From Methylobacillus flagellatus KT (GTDB taxonomy: Bacteria > Pseudomonadota > Gammaproteobacteria > Burkholderiales > Methylophilaceae): a stretch of 64,000 nucleotides of DNA. Below are positions 8,771-18,600 of the stretch, one piece after another. The stretch lies in the NCBI RefSeq assembly GCF_000013705.1, contig NC_007947.1:1488001-1552000 (forward strand), read 5' to 3'. A model generated the notes under the pieces. That model worked only from the letters and a program-made list of their open reading frames with translations. It was not told where the DNA came from and did no database searches. The position numbers and the translations under genes were made by a program. Numbering within the stretch: the stretch's first letter is position 1; each line of letters opens with the position of its first letter.

Positions 8771-9280
8771 TTGCAAAAACGTGATGAGCATGTACCAAGG
8801 CGAGCAGTGCCAATCGAATATCATACTCCCGATGGTTGCATATGTAACCCACATATGGGAATGCATGGTTTTGTTTTATTAATTGAGAGATTGCAATTAA
8901 TTAATAAGCCACCTGTTTTCAAAAGTTATCGTCTTCTCCACGCCATCCGGCATCTTTTCTCGGCTGCTGCTATTTTCACGCACGCCATTGACCAAAGTTA
9001 CTTATTTCTACGTGCCCGTTCAGGCATATCCCTGGAAGAGTCTTTACAATACGCTGCGCTGTCCTATTCGGTTTCGATGCATGAGGCATTGAAGCAAGGG
9101 TGTGATATGCACAGGCGGAATTACTTGGCCGCTCCCGTCAGAAACACCGACGGTCATGTTGTCGCTGTCACGACGATCCTGCGGGAAAGCGAATCCAACT
9201 GGCGTCCTGAAGAGGTTGACGCTTTCAGGTTGGCATTGAGTTTTATCGAGCACCATGTTGTCGAGCATGACGAAATGTAA
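8771..9280 (+). CDS. Orphan GAF-like protein, function unknown
   Basis: 169 residues from a TTG at 8771; an ATG at 8855 (MGMHGF) gives 141 residues and may be the real start. Neither has a strong ribosome site. The segment from about residue 65 to the end (FLRARSGISLEESLQYAALS, then NYLAAPVRNTDGHVVAVTTI, ending in a helix) has the order of a small GAF/PAS sensor module. No output domain is attached. It is more AT-rich than its neighbours and has no partner in the same direction. It may be a stand-alone sensor or a remnant of a larger signalling gene. Confidence 0.45.
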   Translation: MQKRDEHVPRRAVPIEYHTPDGCICNPHMGMHGFVLLIERLQLINKPPVFKSYRLLHAIRHLFSAAAIFTHAIDQSYLFLRARSGISLEESLQYAALSYSVSMHEALKQGCDMHRRNYLAAPVRNTDGHVVAVTTILRESESNWRPEEVDAFRLALSFIEHHVVEHDEM

Positions 9281-9360
9281 GGCGCCAACTCACTCCTGAA
9301 TTGCTCAACTTGAGCCATCCGTGCTTATATATGGCATCTATGATCATATTTGCAGTCAGG

Positions 9361-10545
9361 ATGAAAATGCCTCTTTCCCAAAATATTCGTACTCTCCTCA
9401 TGATGCCGGTCATGCTCTTGCTGCCATCGCTGACTTGGGCTGAAGAGCAATGGCTCGTCGTCGCACAAGAGGAAGTGATCAATGTCGGCCAGCCCTTGTC
9501 GTTCCAGGTCATAAAGCCTCCTCATGTCACCGCATGGCCTGCCAGTGTGCGCATGAAACTTTCCGGCACGGGCATGAATGATGAAATTGAGATGAGGGCG
9601 CAAGGGGACGCTAACAATGATGGCCAGCTCAGCAAGGTATATAGCGGTACACCACGACAGGATTTCGTCGGTGTAGTACGCGCGGCCTTGATCGAGCAAC
9701 CTTCTAATACCGTGCTGCTGATTGCCAACAATGAAAATGTCACTGTTGCCGCAGTAGAGCCCATGGTGTCTGGAGAGTCCGGGACAAGTCGCAACGTTGC
9801 GCCACAGGTTGTCATCGCTGCGCCTGATGACGAGCCTGCGTTGAGCGCTGAGGAGCCAATCTACTTCCTGTTTGGCAATGGTGATGAATATGGCACGGAT
9901 GCGCGCTTCCAGATCAGTTTCAAATACCGCCCGTTCGAACCCAAGGGTTCTGTAGCACAGTATGCGCCGTTCCTGAGCAATCTGTATTTTAGTTACACGC
10001 AGACGACCTTGTGGGATATAGGAGGGGGCTCAAGCCCGTTTCGCGATACCAGTTACCGGCCTGGCTTGTTCTATCGCTGGGCGGGCAGTTCCAAGGGCTT
10101 GTTTCCCGATAGCTGGCGGGTCGGCGTAGAACACGAATCTAACGGACAGGGCGGCCTGGATTCGCGCTCGCTCAATATCGCTTATTTGCGTCCCATGTGG
10201 CATATGGATTTTGCCAATGGACGCCGGTTGACGTTTTCCCCTAGGATTTATGCCTATCTCGACAAGGATGAAAATCCTGACATCCAGCATTATCGTGGAT
10301 ATGCGGATTGGCAGTTACGCTATGGTCGTGAGGATGGCTTGATGGTCACCGGGCTCTACCGGCAAGGGACGAAAGGCTATGCGATGGGCCAAGTGGATAT
10401 TTCTTATCCCTTGAGCGATCGTATCCTGTCGCGCACCGGCACATTTGCCCATCTGCAGATTTTCTCAGGCTATGGCGAAACCCTGCTTGACTACTACAAG
10501 GATAGGGACACCCAGATTCGATTGGGAATTTCAGTGACACGGTAG
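9361..10545 (+). CDS. pldA: Outer membrane phospholipase A (OMPLA, PldA family)
   Basis: 394 residues from the ATG at 9361, chosen because it opens a signal peptide ending in LLPSLTWA; an upstream TTG at 9301 would add a poor leader. After a 130-residue periplasmic-type N-terminal region, the barrel domain begins at EEPIYFLFGNGD and contains the OMPLA catalytic motif in VGVEHESNGQGG (His and Ser in HESNG) and the downstream Asn region SRSLNIAYLRP. OMPLA hydrolyses phospholipids in the outer leaflet when the outer membrane is disturbed and works as a calcium-dependent dimer. The N-terminal region is longer than in E. coli PldA, a common variant in Betaproteobacteria. A good terminator follows. 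Confidence 0.88.
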   Translation: MKMPLSQNIRTLLMMPVMLLLPSLTWAEEQWLVVAQEEVINVGQPLSFQVIKPPHVTAWPASVRMKLSGTGMNDEIEMRAQGDANNDGQLSKVYSGTPRQDFVGVVRAALIEQPSNTVLLIANNENVTVAAVEPMVSGESGTSRNVAPQVVIAAPDDEPALSAEEPIYFLFGNGDEYGTDARFQISFKYRPFEPKGSVAQYAPFLSNLYFSYTQTTLWDIGGGSSPFRDTSYRPGLFYRWAGSSKGLFPDSWRVGVEHESNGQGGLDSRSLNIAYLRPMWHMDFANGRRLTFSPRIYAYLDKDENPDIQHYRGYADWQLRYGREDGLMVTGLYRQGTKGYAMGQVDISYPLSDRILSRTGTFAHLQIFSGYGETLLDYYKDRDTQIRLGISVTR

Positions 10546-10556
10546 GATACAGGCAA

Positions 10557-10586
10557 TAAAAAACCCAGCATCTGCTGGGTTTTTTA
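10557..10586. terminator. Rho-independent terminator, probably bidirectional
   Basis: Stem ACCCAGC/GCTGGGT flanked by an A-run on the left and a T-run on the right, so it can stop both pldA (plus) and the tRNA-Glu/Ala transcript (minus). Confidence 0.85.
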
Positions 10587-10589
10587 TAT

Positions 10590-10665
10590 TGGCGTCCCCA
10601 CGGGGATTCGAACCCCGGTTACCGCCGTGAAAGGGCGATGTCCTAGGCCTCTAGACGATGGGGAC
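10590..10665 (-). tRNA. tRNA-Glu (TTC)
   Basis: The minus strand folds as a 76-base cloverleaf with acceptor GTCCCCA/TGGGGAC, discriminator G and encoded CCA. The anticodon loop CTTTCAC gives TTC. The T-loop GGTTCGAATCC is standard. Confidence 0.97.
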
Positions 10666-10706
10666 TTCATCGTCATGATGTCCGGATGGGTCCAGACATC
10701 AAATTA

Positions 10707-10782
<76 letters not shown>

Positions 10783-10796
10783 GAAAAAGAGCCGCT

Positions 10797-10825
10797 ATAT
10801 TAATGATCCGGGCTGTAGCTGTCAA
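10797..10825 (-). promoter_or_regulatory. Sigma-70 promoter of the tRNA-Ala/tRNA-Glu unit
   Basis: On the minus strand a perfect -35 TTGACA (10820-10825) is followed after exactly 17 bases by TAATAT (10797-10802, 4 of 6 matches). A GC-rich discriminator, GCGGCTC, follows, as is usual for stringently controlled stable-RNA promoters. Confidence 0.75.
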
Positions 10826-10855
10826 CGCTTCAGGAACATTAATTTGCAATAAGCG

Positions 10856-13144
10856 CTATTTTTTCTTGAACGCGCGCCTGATGGCCTTGCGGCCTATGCG
10901 TTTTTTCATGCCGACCTTGATATCGTAGAGATAGAAAGGCAGCCGCTGACGCCAGCCGAATTCTTGCTTCATGGCCTGGAGGTACATGCCCACCAGCTGT
11001 TCACGACCATGCCATGGCAGCTTGACGCATACGCGCGTGAGGTCCGACAGCCGCTTGGACAAGGGGATGCCATGGTTGAAGAAATGCGCACGGTTGGTAT
11101 CGATCAGCGAGAACGCGAGCTGTCCGTCCTCCAGCTTGGTAACCAGGATATTGCCGCCGGAGAGGTCACGGAAGAATACGCCCCTGTCATGCATGTTGAG
11201 CAGGTAACGTGTGAGTTGTGGGTAGATTTGCTCAGCGGTCACGCCTTGGTATGAGGTTTGCCCGTCGTAGAAAGCCGCAAAAATATCGCGGATGGAAAAG
11301 TCGGTGCGGACGAATTCGCATATGTAGTAATTTTGCAGCAGGGAACGGTCGCCGTGCTTCTCGAAATAGGCGACCGGCGCTGCTGCCTCAACGCCGCGGC
11401 GCAGCAGCTCATTGGTGCCGTTCCAGCTGCGCTTGGCTTTGGATAGCTTGAACTGGTCCAGCAGCTTCTTGTGCACATGCATCTTGACCGGCTGCTTCAC
11501 CACGAGTTTGCGCGAAGGGTCTCGCGGGTCTTCTATGGTCCAGATGGCGTTGCGCGCGTTGCGCAGGATGGCGTCCTTGGGCGGCTTGCCCAGTCGCGAA
11601 GGATGGAGTGCCTGGCTGAGCAGTGCAGCCTCGGCATCGTTGGCCGCGACCAGAATGCCGCGCCATTCCGCATCCTGATAGGCATGGTAGTGCTTGTTTT
11701 CGCCATGTTCTCCATGCCGCTGAATCGACAGGTGTTCAAACAGGCTTTTTTCAGTTTTCAATGCAATATTCCTTCCTGCTGGCCATGTGATGTAGATTGG
11801 CGACTCGCTGGCAAGTCCGGGGTTGCTTTTCATTTGCGTGCCGTCGCGGCTGGTGTAGTGGGCGTGCAGCAAGTCATCCAGGTGGTAATGGTCGGCCAGC
11901 ACAGCGCCCTTGCCATTGGTGGTCCAGACCGCATGCACTAGAGTCTGGCCATCCTTGAACGCATGGATTTCCAGGCCGTTCCTGCCACCCAGCGCCCCAA
12001 GATAATGGCGCCCCGGGATCAGCTTTGCGAAGGCCTGCATGCTATAGAAGCTTGGTCGGGGCCGGAATCGCTGGATATCGCCGGTGACGCTGGCATAGTG
12101 GGTGATCCGCTCGAGCCTCGGGTAGCTGTCGCTGCCATCATCAATCAAGCCCTCTCGATGGCAGATCAGCGGGCCCCAGAAGGCTTGGCGCAATGCCCCG
12201 GATGCAGCGCACAGGATCATGTAACGCGCAAGGTAATCTGCTTGCTTTTGTTCGCCATCCGGCAACAAGCGCAGGATGCGCGGCAAGGTCCAGAAAGCGG
12301 AGGGCGACATGACCTCATGCACCCCATAGTCTCTGGTAATCTTGTGTAGCAGGCGCGCTTTTTTTATCAGGTTGAATTTGAGCGCGGCGGCTCGCCGGTA
12401 TTTCAGGATGCGGTGGTCGAAGCGCTCGGGCTCTGTCGAACGCTCGCTGAACAGGTTGTTCGTATGGATGTCGGGCAGTTGATTGCGCTGCCGGAATATG
12501 TCCAGCATGCCGATGTTGTACAGCGGCTCGAAGTCGCTGATATTCGGGCCAGCAAGCGTGATGTTGCGGCGCTTGACTTCGTGATGGGCAATTTCCCAGG
12601 TCTTGAGGAACCCTTGCGGCGTATAACCGGCCCAGCGCTTGCGATTGACTGTGGAGCCGATCTCAACCATGGTGACGCGACTGCCGTAGCGGTCCAGTAC
12701 CTGTTGCAGGAATGCCTGCCAGGCTTGCTGGGCTGCGGCTTGCTCCATGGCGATGGCAGCGTCGAACGGCTGCACCAGATGCAGGATGATGTTGTATTCC
12801 CTGTCCAGCAGTTTTTCGAGCAGGCGGGCGGCGTTGTGATCAATATCCCCATAGCTGAAATCCAGCCTGGCCTGCCGCAGGCCTAGTTCTTCAAGGCGGG
12901 CAATGACATAGTCATCCACTTCGAGATCGCCTGACGTAGCGACCCCGACCCCGGCGAAATCCGCAGGGATATCATGCGCAGCCGGAGGGATATGGCTGTT
13001 CGGCACCATCATTTTGCCCTTGAGAATGTAGGCGAGTCCCTTGCGGATGATCTCCCAGGTCAGCATGGAAGGCTGATGCAGGTGCGTCTTGGAGCCAGAT
13101 GGAGGGACATATCCCTGGATAGGTGTTTTCTCGGTCATATCCAT
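10856..13144 (-). CDS. Fusion protein: barrel-like glycosidase-type domain plus lipopolysaccharide-kinase-like domain
   Basis: 762 residues from the ATG at 13144 (a GTG one codon earlier is possible). The N-terminal 430 residues look like an alpha/beta-barrel of the glycoside hydrolase clan A type, with a segment VTMVEIGSTVNRKRW reminiscent of the acid/base strand. From about 530 to the end it resembles WaaP/KdkA/InaA lipopolysaccharide kinases: RDLSGGNILV at about 659-668 is the catalytic loop (Asp660) and SLIDTNRA the metal-binding Asp682. The C-terminus is very basic (GMKKRIGRKAIRRAFKKK). It follows an LtaS-like gene by six bases, which suggests a joint role in modifying a surface glycan. 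The hydrolase assignment is tentative, the kinase assignment firmer. Confidence 0.65.
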   Translation of the reverse strand: MDMTEKTPIQGYVPPSGSKTHLHQPSMLTWEIIRKGLAYILKGKMMVPNSHIPPAAHDIPADFAGVGVATSGDLEVDDYVIARLEELGLRQARLDFSYGDIDHNAARLLEKLLDREYNIILHLVQPFDAAIAMEQAAAQQAWQAFLQQVLDRYGSRVTMVEIGSTVNRKRWAGYTPQGFLKTWEIAHHEVKRRNITLAGPNISDFEPLYNIGMLDIFRQRNQLPDIHTNNLFSERSTEPERFDHRILKYRRAAALKFNLIKKARLLHKITRDYGVHEVMSPSAFWTLPRILRLLPDGEQKQADYLARYMILCAASGALRQAFWGPLICHREGLIDDGSDSYPRLERITHYASVTGDIQRFRPRPSFYSMQAFAKLIPGRHYLGALGGRNGLEIHAFKDGQTLVHAVWTTNGKGAVLADHYHLDDLLHAHYTSRDGTQMKSNPGLASESPIYITWPAGRNIALKTEKSLFEHLSIQRHGEHGENKHYHAYQDAEWRGILVAANDAEAALLSQALHPSRLGKPPKDAILRNARNAIWTIEDPRDPSRKLVVKQPVKMHVHKKLLDQFKLSKAKRSWNGTNELLRRGVEAAAPVAYFEKHGDRSLLQNYYICEFVRTDFSIRDIFAAFYDGQTSYQGVTAEQIYPQLTRYLLNMHDRGVFFRDLSGGNILVTKLEDGQLAFSLIDTNRAHFFNHGIPLSKRLSDLTRVCVKLPWHGREQLVGMYLQAMKQEFGWRQRLPFYLYDIKVGMKKRIGRKAIRRAFKKK

Positions 13145-13150
13145 CACGTT

Positions 13151-15163
13151 TTACTGATGCTCGTTTTCTTGGGGCAGAACATGATAGAGACGTTCACGGT
13201 ATAGCAACGACGGCAGTAGGGAGTTCGCCAATGCGCGTTTCTCGAAATCTGCCTGGTCTGCGGGAGGCGGCGCTTGGGTGAACTTCTTTTGCTTGATGTC
13301 CCAGATGCCGTGCGCAGGATCTTTGCCGGGGCGCAGTACCACCACCCGGTTTTCTTCCATCCAGGCAAAGTTGTTCTCGAATTGCATCATGGCGCGGCCT
13401 GGCCGGTCGCCGTTGCCGCGGCTCAAGTCCCGTCCCGTCATCGGATGTTGCGCTTGGATGCCCATGAGGGAAAGTGCAGTCACCGGCAGGTCGATCTGAC
13501 TCGCCACGGTTTGTATCCTGCGTGGCTCGATATCCGCACCCAGGATCAGCGCGGGGATGTGGAAGTGGTTGATGGGCACCATGTCGTGTCCGTGAACGCG
13601 AATGTCGTGATCGGCGACCACGATGAACAAGGTGTCTTTCCAGTAGTCGCTCTTCTGCGCCTTGGCAAAGAACTGGCCCAGAGCATAGTCGGCATATTTC
13701 ACTGCGTTGTTGGCAGTTGCCTTGATCGGGTCATAGAGGTCTATGCGGCCATCGGGAAACTCAAACGGCGCATGGTTGGATGAGGTGAAGACTAAAGTGA
13801 AAAATGGCTTGCCGCTGGCATGGCTGGCCATGATTTCGTCATGCGCCTTGTTGAACAGGTCCTCATCCGAGACGCCCCAGCTGCCGACGAACACGGGCTT
13901 TTCATAGCTGTCGAAATCCTGCTCGCGCTGGAAGCCGTTGCCCATGAAGAATCCCACCATATTGTCGAAGTGGGATTCGCCGCCGTAGATGAACTCGGTG
14001 CTGTAGCCTTGCTGTTCCAGCAAAGATGCCAGAGTAAAAAAGTTGCGTTGCGACAAGGATAGCTTGACGACGCTTTGCGCTGGTGTCGGCTGGAAGCCCG
14101 TGACCACGGCTTCAATGCCGCGTACGGAACGCGTGCCTGTTGCATACATCTGTTCGAACCACCAGCCTTGCTCCTTGAACTTCTCCAGGTTGGGGGTCAC
14201 TGGCGTTCCGCCTAACGACTCGACGAAGGTCGCGCCCAGGCTTTCCTCAAGAATGATGACCAGGTTGAGCGGGCGCTCGCGCTGGCGCGACGGCGTCAAC
14301 TGCGACAGCGTGGGCAACCCAGGGTGATCCACGGGCGAAAAGCTTTCATCGAACCTGGCGCGGGTTTCCCTCACGATCCGGTAGACTTCCTCATCCGGGA
14401 GAGTGCCGTACATCTCGCTCGACTTATTTTCATGCTTGAGGCTGTATATTGCATGGATCAGGGACCACGGAGAATTCAGGATCACGCTGTTGACCATGGA
14501 GTCCGTTGTGCGCGCAAACATGGCTGGGTTGGCCGGGCGGTGGCTGATAGTGCCGCGCACCACCAATGCGACAAGGATGAACACCAGAGGCCAGCTCAAC
14601 CATAAGGTCCAATTCCTCCAGCGTTGCTGTTGACTGAGCCAGGGGGTCATGAGCCAACCGGTGGCCAAAGCCGCCAGGCATGTGCCGAGAACGCCGACGC
14701 ACAGATGTATCCTGAAGCCATTCCACAGCATGGACCAGACTTCATTCGGGTATTTGAGGTATTCCACGAAAAGCCGGTTGGGACGGGTTTCGTATTCCCC
14801 GATGAAACCCGGGGTTGCAAGCTCCAGCAATATTACCAGGCTGATGCAAAGCACCACCCAGGAATAGGTGAAGCCGCGCCACAGGCGCCAAAACCTTCCG
14901 ATGGCGAGCAAAGGCGCCAGCAACAGCGCAGGCAGCCACATCAAGCCGATCTGGATGCTATCCACGCGCAAGCCGTTCAGCATGACCTCTTGCCAGCTGG
15001 AGACGGCGGAGACCCGGTCGTATTGCCAAGCGACCAAGCCTGCCCGGGAGAGGCTGAAGATGAGGAAGCTGACCAATGTCATGACCAGCAGCGGCGCATA
15101 GGGGCCAAACCTACCAGCCAGTGTCCAGAGTGAGCTGCGGCTACGTTCCAACAAACCGACCAT
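13151..15163 (-). CDS. LTA synthase/phosphoglycerol transferase-like membrane sulfatase-fold protein
   Basis: 670 residues. Five hydrophobic helices fill the first 200 residues, followed by a periplasmic alkaline-phosphatase-fold domain. The motif EESLGATFVESLGG contains the expected catalytic Thr/Ser and first Glu ligand, and VVADHDIRVHGHDMVP supplies the late Asp/His metal ligands. Gram-negative members move phosphoglycerol or phosphoethanolamine groups to periplasmic or surface glycans (OpgB, LtaS-like). The gene begins 32 bases after queF and ends just before the kinase fusion gene, so the three may form one transcript. Confidence 0.85.
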   Translation of the reverse strand: MVGLLERSRSSLWTLAGRFGPYAPLLVMTLVSFLIFSLSRAGLVAWQYDRVSAVSSWQEVMLNGLRVDSIQIGLMWLPALLLAPLLAIGRFWRLWRGFTYSWVVLCISLVILLELATPGFIGEYETRPNRLFVEYLKYPNEVWSMLWNGFRIHLCVGVLGTCLAALATGWLMTPWLSQQQRWRNWTLWLSWPLVFILVALVVRGTISHRPANPAMFARTTDSMVNSVILNSPWSLIHAIYSLKHENKSSEMYGTLPDEEVYRIVRETRARFDESFSPVDHPGLPTLSQLTPSRQRERPLNLVIILEESLGATFVESLGGTPVTPNLEKFKEQGWWFEQMYATGTRSVRGIEAVVTGFQPTPAQSVVKLSLSQRNFFTLASLLEQQGYSTEFIYGGESHFDNMVGFFMGNGFQREQDFDSYEKPVFVGSWGVSDEDLFNKAHDEIMASHASGKPFFTLVFTSSNHAPFEFPDGRIDLYDPIKATANNAVKYADYALGQFFAKAQKSDYWKDTLFIVVADHDIRVHGHDMVPINHFHIPALILGADIEPRRIQTVASQIDLPVTALSLMGIQAQHPMTGRDLSRGNGDRPGRAMMQFENNFAWMEENRVVVLRPGKDPAHGIWDIKQKKFTQAPPPADQADFEKRALANSLLPSLLYRERLYHVLPQENEHQ

Positions 15164-15195
15164 GTGATGACGACTTTCGTTAATTGATAGAATAT

Positions 15196-15615
15196 TTAAC
15201 CGCGGATATTCGATTGTGATTCAAATTCGGCCAGTTCGACGCGAGGCTGCGGCTGCCAGCCCGGCTTGCGGTGTTCGGCAACCACGTTGGTAAAGATGCC
15301 GCCGCGCACGTAGAACTTGGCAGTAAGGCGCATGAACTTGGGATCGGTCGCCACGACCAGGTCATCGAGGATTTGGTTGGTCACGGCTTCATGGAAGCAG
15401 CCTTCGTCGCGGAAAGACCAGATATAAAGCTTGAGGCTCTTCAACTCGACGCATTTCTGGTCGGGAATGTAATCCAGATAGAGCACGGCGAAATCCGGCT
15501 GGCCGGTTTTCGGGCACAGGCAGGTAAATTCCGGGATCTCCATGTGAATATGAAAATCGCGTCCCGGAGTGGGGTTGTCGAAGGTTTCCAAGGCTTTGCT
15601 GGGTTGACTAGACAT
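15196..15615 (-). CDS. queF: NADPH-dependent preQ0 reductase (queuosine biosynthesis)
   Basis: 139 residues, the short single-domain QueF form. The active-site motif CPKTGQPDF places the catalytic cysteine at Cys34. The QueF signature [20 protein letters not shown] and the C-terminal [10 protein letters not shown] region are intact. It reduces 7-cyano-7-deazaguanine to preQ1 for tRNA queuosine. It is divergent to smc across 61 bases. Confidence 0.95.
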   Translation of the reverse strand: MSSQPSKALETFDNPTPGRDFHIHMEIPEFTCLCPKTGQPDFAVLYLDYIPDQKCVELKSLKLYIWSFRDEGCFHEAVTNQILDDLVVATDPKFMRLTAKFYVRGGIFTNVVAEHRKPGWQPQPRVELAEFESQSNIRG

Positions 15616-15676
15616 AAGGGCTACCGTATAAATCGGATTATCAAAAAAGTGTCATTATAGCCAAGACCTCCACCAA

Positions 15677-18600
15677 TTGCGCCTGACTCATCTAAAGCTC
15701 GCAGGTTTCAAATCCTTTGTCGACCCCACTACCTTGCATATCCACGGCCAGCGCGTCGGCGTAGTGGGCCCCAATGGTTGCGGCAAGTCCAATGTCATGG
15801 AATCGATACGCTGGGTGCTGGGCGAGTCCAGCGCCAAGGAAATGCGCAGTGAATCCATGGCTGACGTTATTTTTAACGGTTCGGGAAATCGCAAGCTGGC
15901 TTCCCGCGCCAGTGTGGAGCTCATCTTCGACAATAGCCTGGGCGGCGCGGCAGGGGAATGGTCGCAATATGCCGAAATCTCCGTCAAGCGCGTGATCGAG
16001 CGCGAAAAAGGTTCCAGCTACTTTATCAACAACACAGCTGTGCGGCGCCGTGACGTGGCCGACCTGTTCCTGGGCACCGGGTTGGGTGGCCGCGCCTATG
16101 CCATCATCGGCCAGAACACGATCTCCAGGATTGTGGAAGCCAGACCCGAGGAAATGCGCGTCTTCCTTGAGGAAGCTGCTGGCATTTCCAAGTACAAGGA
16201 GCGCAGACGCGAGACCGAGAGCCGGCTACGGGACACGCGTGACAACCTGGTACGCGTGGAGGATATCCGCCAGGAAATGGACAAGCAGATCATACGCCTG
16301 GAGGCACAGGCTGCGGTCACTTTGCAGTACCAGGCCTTGCAGGCCAACCTGCAGTTGGCGCAAGGGCAGCTCTGGCTGTTGAGGATGCGCGACGCCAGCA
16401 ACCAGTGGGAGAAGTCGAAGGCCGCCATGAACCGGCTTGGCATCGAGCTCGAAGCGCAGATGGCCGCCCTGGGTCAGGCGGAGAGCAGCCTGGAAATCTT
16501 ACGTCAGCGGCACCAGGAGGCCTCGACCCAACTGCAGGCGGCGCAAGCTGCTTATTACGAAGCTAATGCCGAAGTCTCCAACCAGGAACAGCAATTGCGC
16601 CACACGCAGGAGGCGCGATCGCGCCTGCAGGCGCAATTGCAGCAGATAGCAGCACAGTCGCACAAGCTCGAACAGCAGCATCAGGAATTCAGTACCAAGC
16701 TGCAGGCATTGCAAGCTCAGCAGCAGGTAGCGCTTGCCGAGGAAACCGAGGCCGGCGAGCAACTGCAGGCATTGAAGCAGAGGCTGCCGGAAATGGAGCG
16801 TGCCTTCCAGTCTGCCTTGCATATCCACTCCGCCGCACAACGGGCATTGCATGAGGCGGAGCAGGTCATACGCCTGGAGGAGACCAATCTCAAGCATGCC
16901 GAGCGCACCTCAGAGGATACTAGGCTGCGCCTGCAGCGCATGCAGCAGGAGTCAGACAACCTGAAGATGCCGGACGAGGCAAGGTTGCATGAGCTGGAAG
17001 CCGACTTCAAGCAGGCGGCCGGCCAGCAGGCTGAACTTGAGCAGGAACTACAGCGACTACGGGAGCTTGAGCAGGAACAGGCCGGGCAGGTCCAGGCATT
17101 GCGCGAGCAGCAGCTGCAACATGAGCGCCGCCTGGCACAGGCAGAGGCCGAGGTTGCCTCTTTGCGCAAGATACAGGCAGCGCTGGGCAAGCAGGGGCAG
17201 TTGGAGGGCTGGCTCAGCGCGCATGGCCTGCATGACAGTGAGCGCCTCTGGCAAAAGATCAGGATCGCGCCGGGGTGGGAAACCGCGGTTGAGGCGGTGC
17301 TGGGCGCCCGCCTCAACACGATTGTCGGCATGCCGGAGCAGGAGGTGGCGAGTCTTGTGGCAGAGCGTCCTCCCGCGGCACTGGTGCTTGCTCTTGCAGG
17401 CGACTCAGTGTCGGCTCCCGCCCATGCGCAGCAATTGAGGGCCATGGTAGAGGTGCAGGAGCCTGGATTGCAGGGACTGCTGGCCAACTGGCTGGACAAT
17501 GTCCTGGTCGCGCAAACGGTGGACGAAGCAGAGAAGCTGCGCCTTTCATTGGAAAACGGGCAATGCGTGGTCACTGCGACAGGTGATATCTATGACCGCC
17601 ACAGTATCAGCCTGCATGCGCAGAACTCGGAGTTGCACGGCGTGCTGGAACGCCAGCGAGAACTGGATATGCTGGAGGCTGGCCTGCCGCAAATGCAGCA
17701 GTCGCTTCAGCAGGCCAAGCACGCTTTGCAACAGGCAGAGCTCAAGCAGCAGGAGTTGCGCCAGCAGCAACAGCAATTGCAGCAGCAATTACGTAGCACG
17801 ACACAGGCGCAACACCAGCGCAGCTTGCAGATCCAGCAGCTCACTCAAGAAAGGCAGCATATCGCCCAGCGCCGCCAAGGACTGGAGAAAGACATTGTCG
17901 TCCTTGGCCAGCAATACCAAGAATTACAGCAGGGTTGCCAGCAACAGCAGCAAAAGCTCGGCCAGCTACGGGCATCCCTCAGTCAACTGCAATCCGAGCG
18001 CCAGGAAACCCAGGCCAAGCGACATGCCGCTGAAAATGAGTTGAATGCGGTGCGGGTTGCCTGGCAAAAAGCCGAGCGGGCAGCACAGGAAAAAACTTTC
18101 AACCACAAGCTGCTGGCGACTAGCATCGCTGATAGCCAGAGCAGATTGAACGCGATCCAGGAAGAGCAGCAAAGCCTCACCACTCGCCGCCAGGAAGCGC
18201 AGGCACTGCTCGAGGCTGCGGCAATGGAGCACCTCAAGGCCAATCTGGAAGCCGCGATCGCCCGCAAGCAGCAGTACGAGGCTGCGCTGGCCACCGCACG
18301 CGACGCGTTGGCGGAAGCCGACAATGCATTGCAGCAGCAGGCACGCAACCGCATGCAATGCGAGCAGGGCCTGCATCCCTTGCGCGACAAGCTCGAGCAG
18401 TCGCGCCTCAATGAACAGCAGGCGCGACTGCACTTTGAGCAATGCCAGCAAAACCTGCAGGATTGCGGGCTGGAGGAAGGGTCCCTAGTCCAGGGGCTGA
18501 CTGCCAATACAAAAACCAGCGACCTTGAACGCAGGATTGCGGCATTGGGTGTGGAAATCGAGGCGCTGGGGCCAGTGAACCTCGCCGCATTGCAGGAATT

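Noticed and set aside
16717..17574. Ser/Cys-rich 285-residue minus-strand frame in smc
   Set aside because: The Gln/Glu-rich coiled-coil codons of smc read backwards give Ser, Cys and Leu runs; this explains the frame.
17700..17800. Repeated CAGCAG-type triplets
   Set aside because: They encode the Gln-rich SMC coiled coil and are not a separate DNA repeat element.
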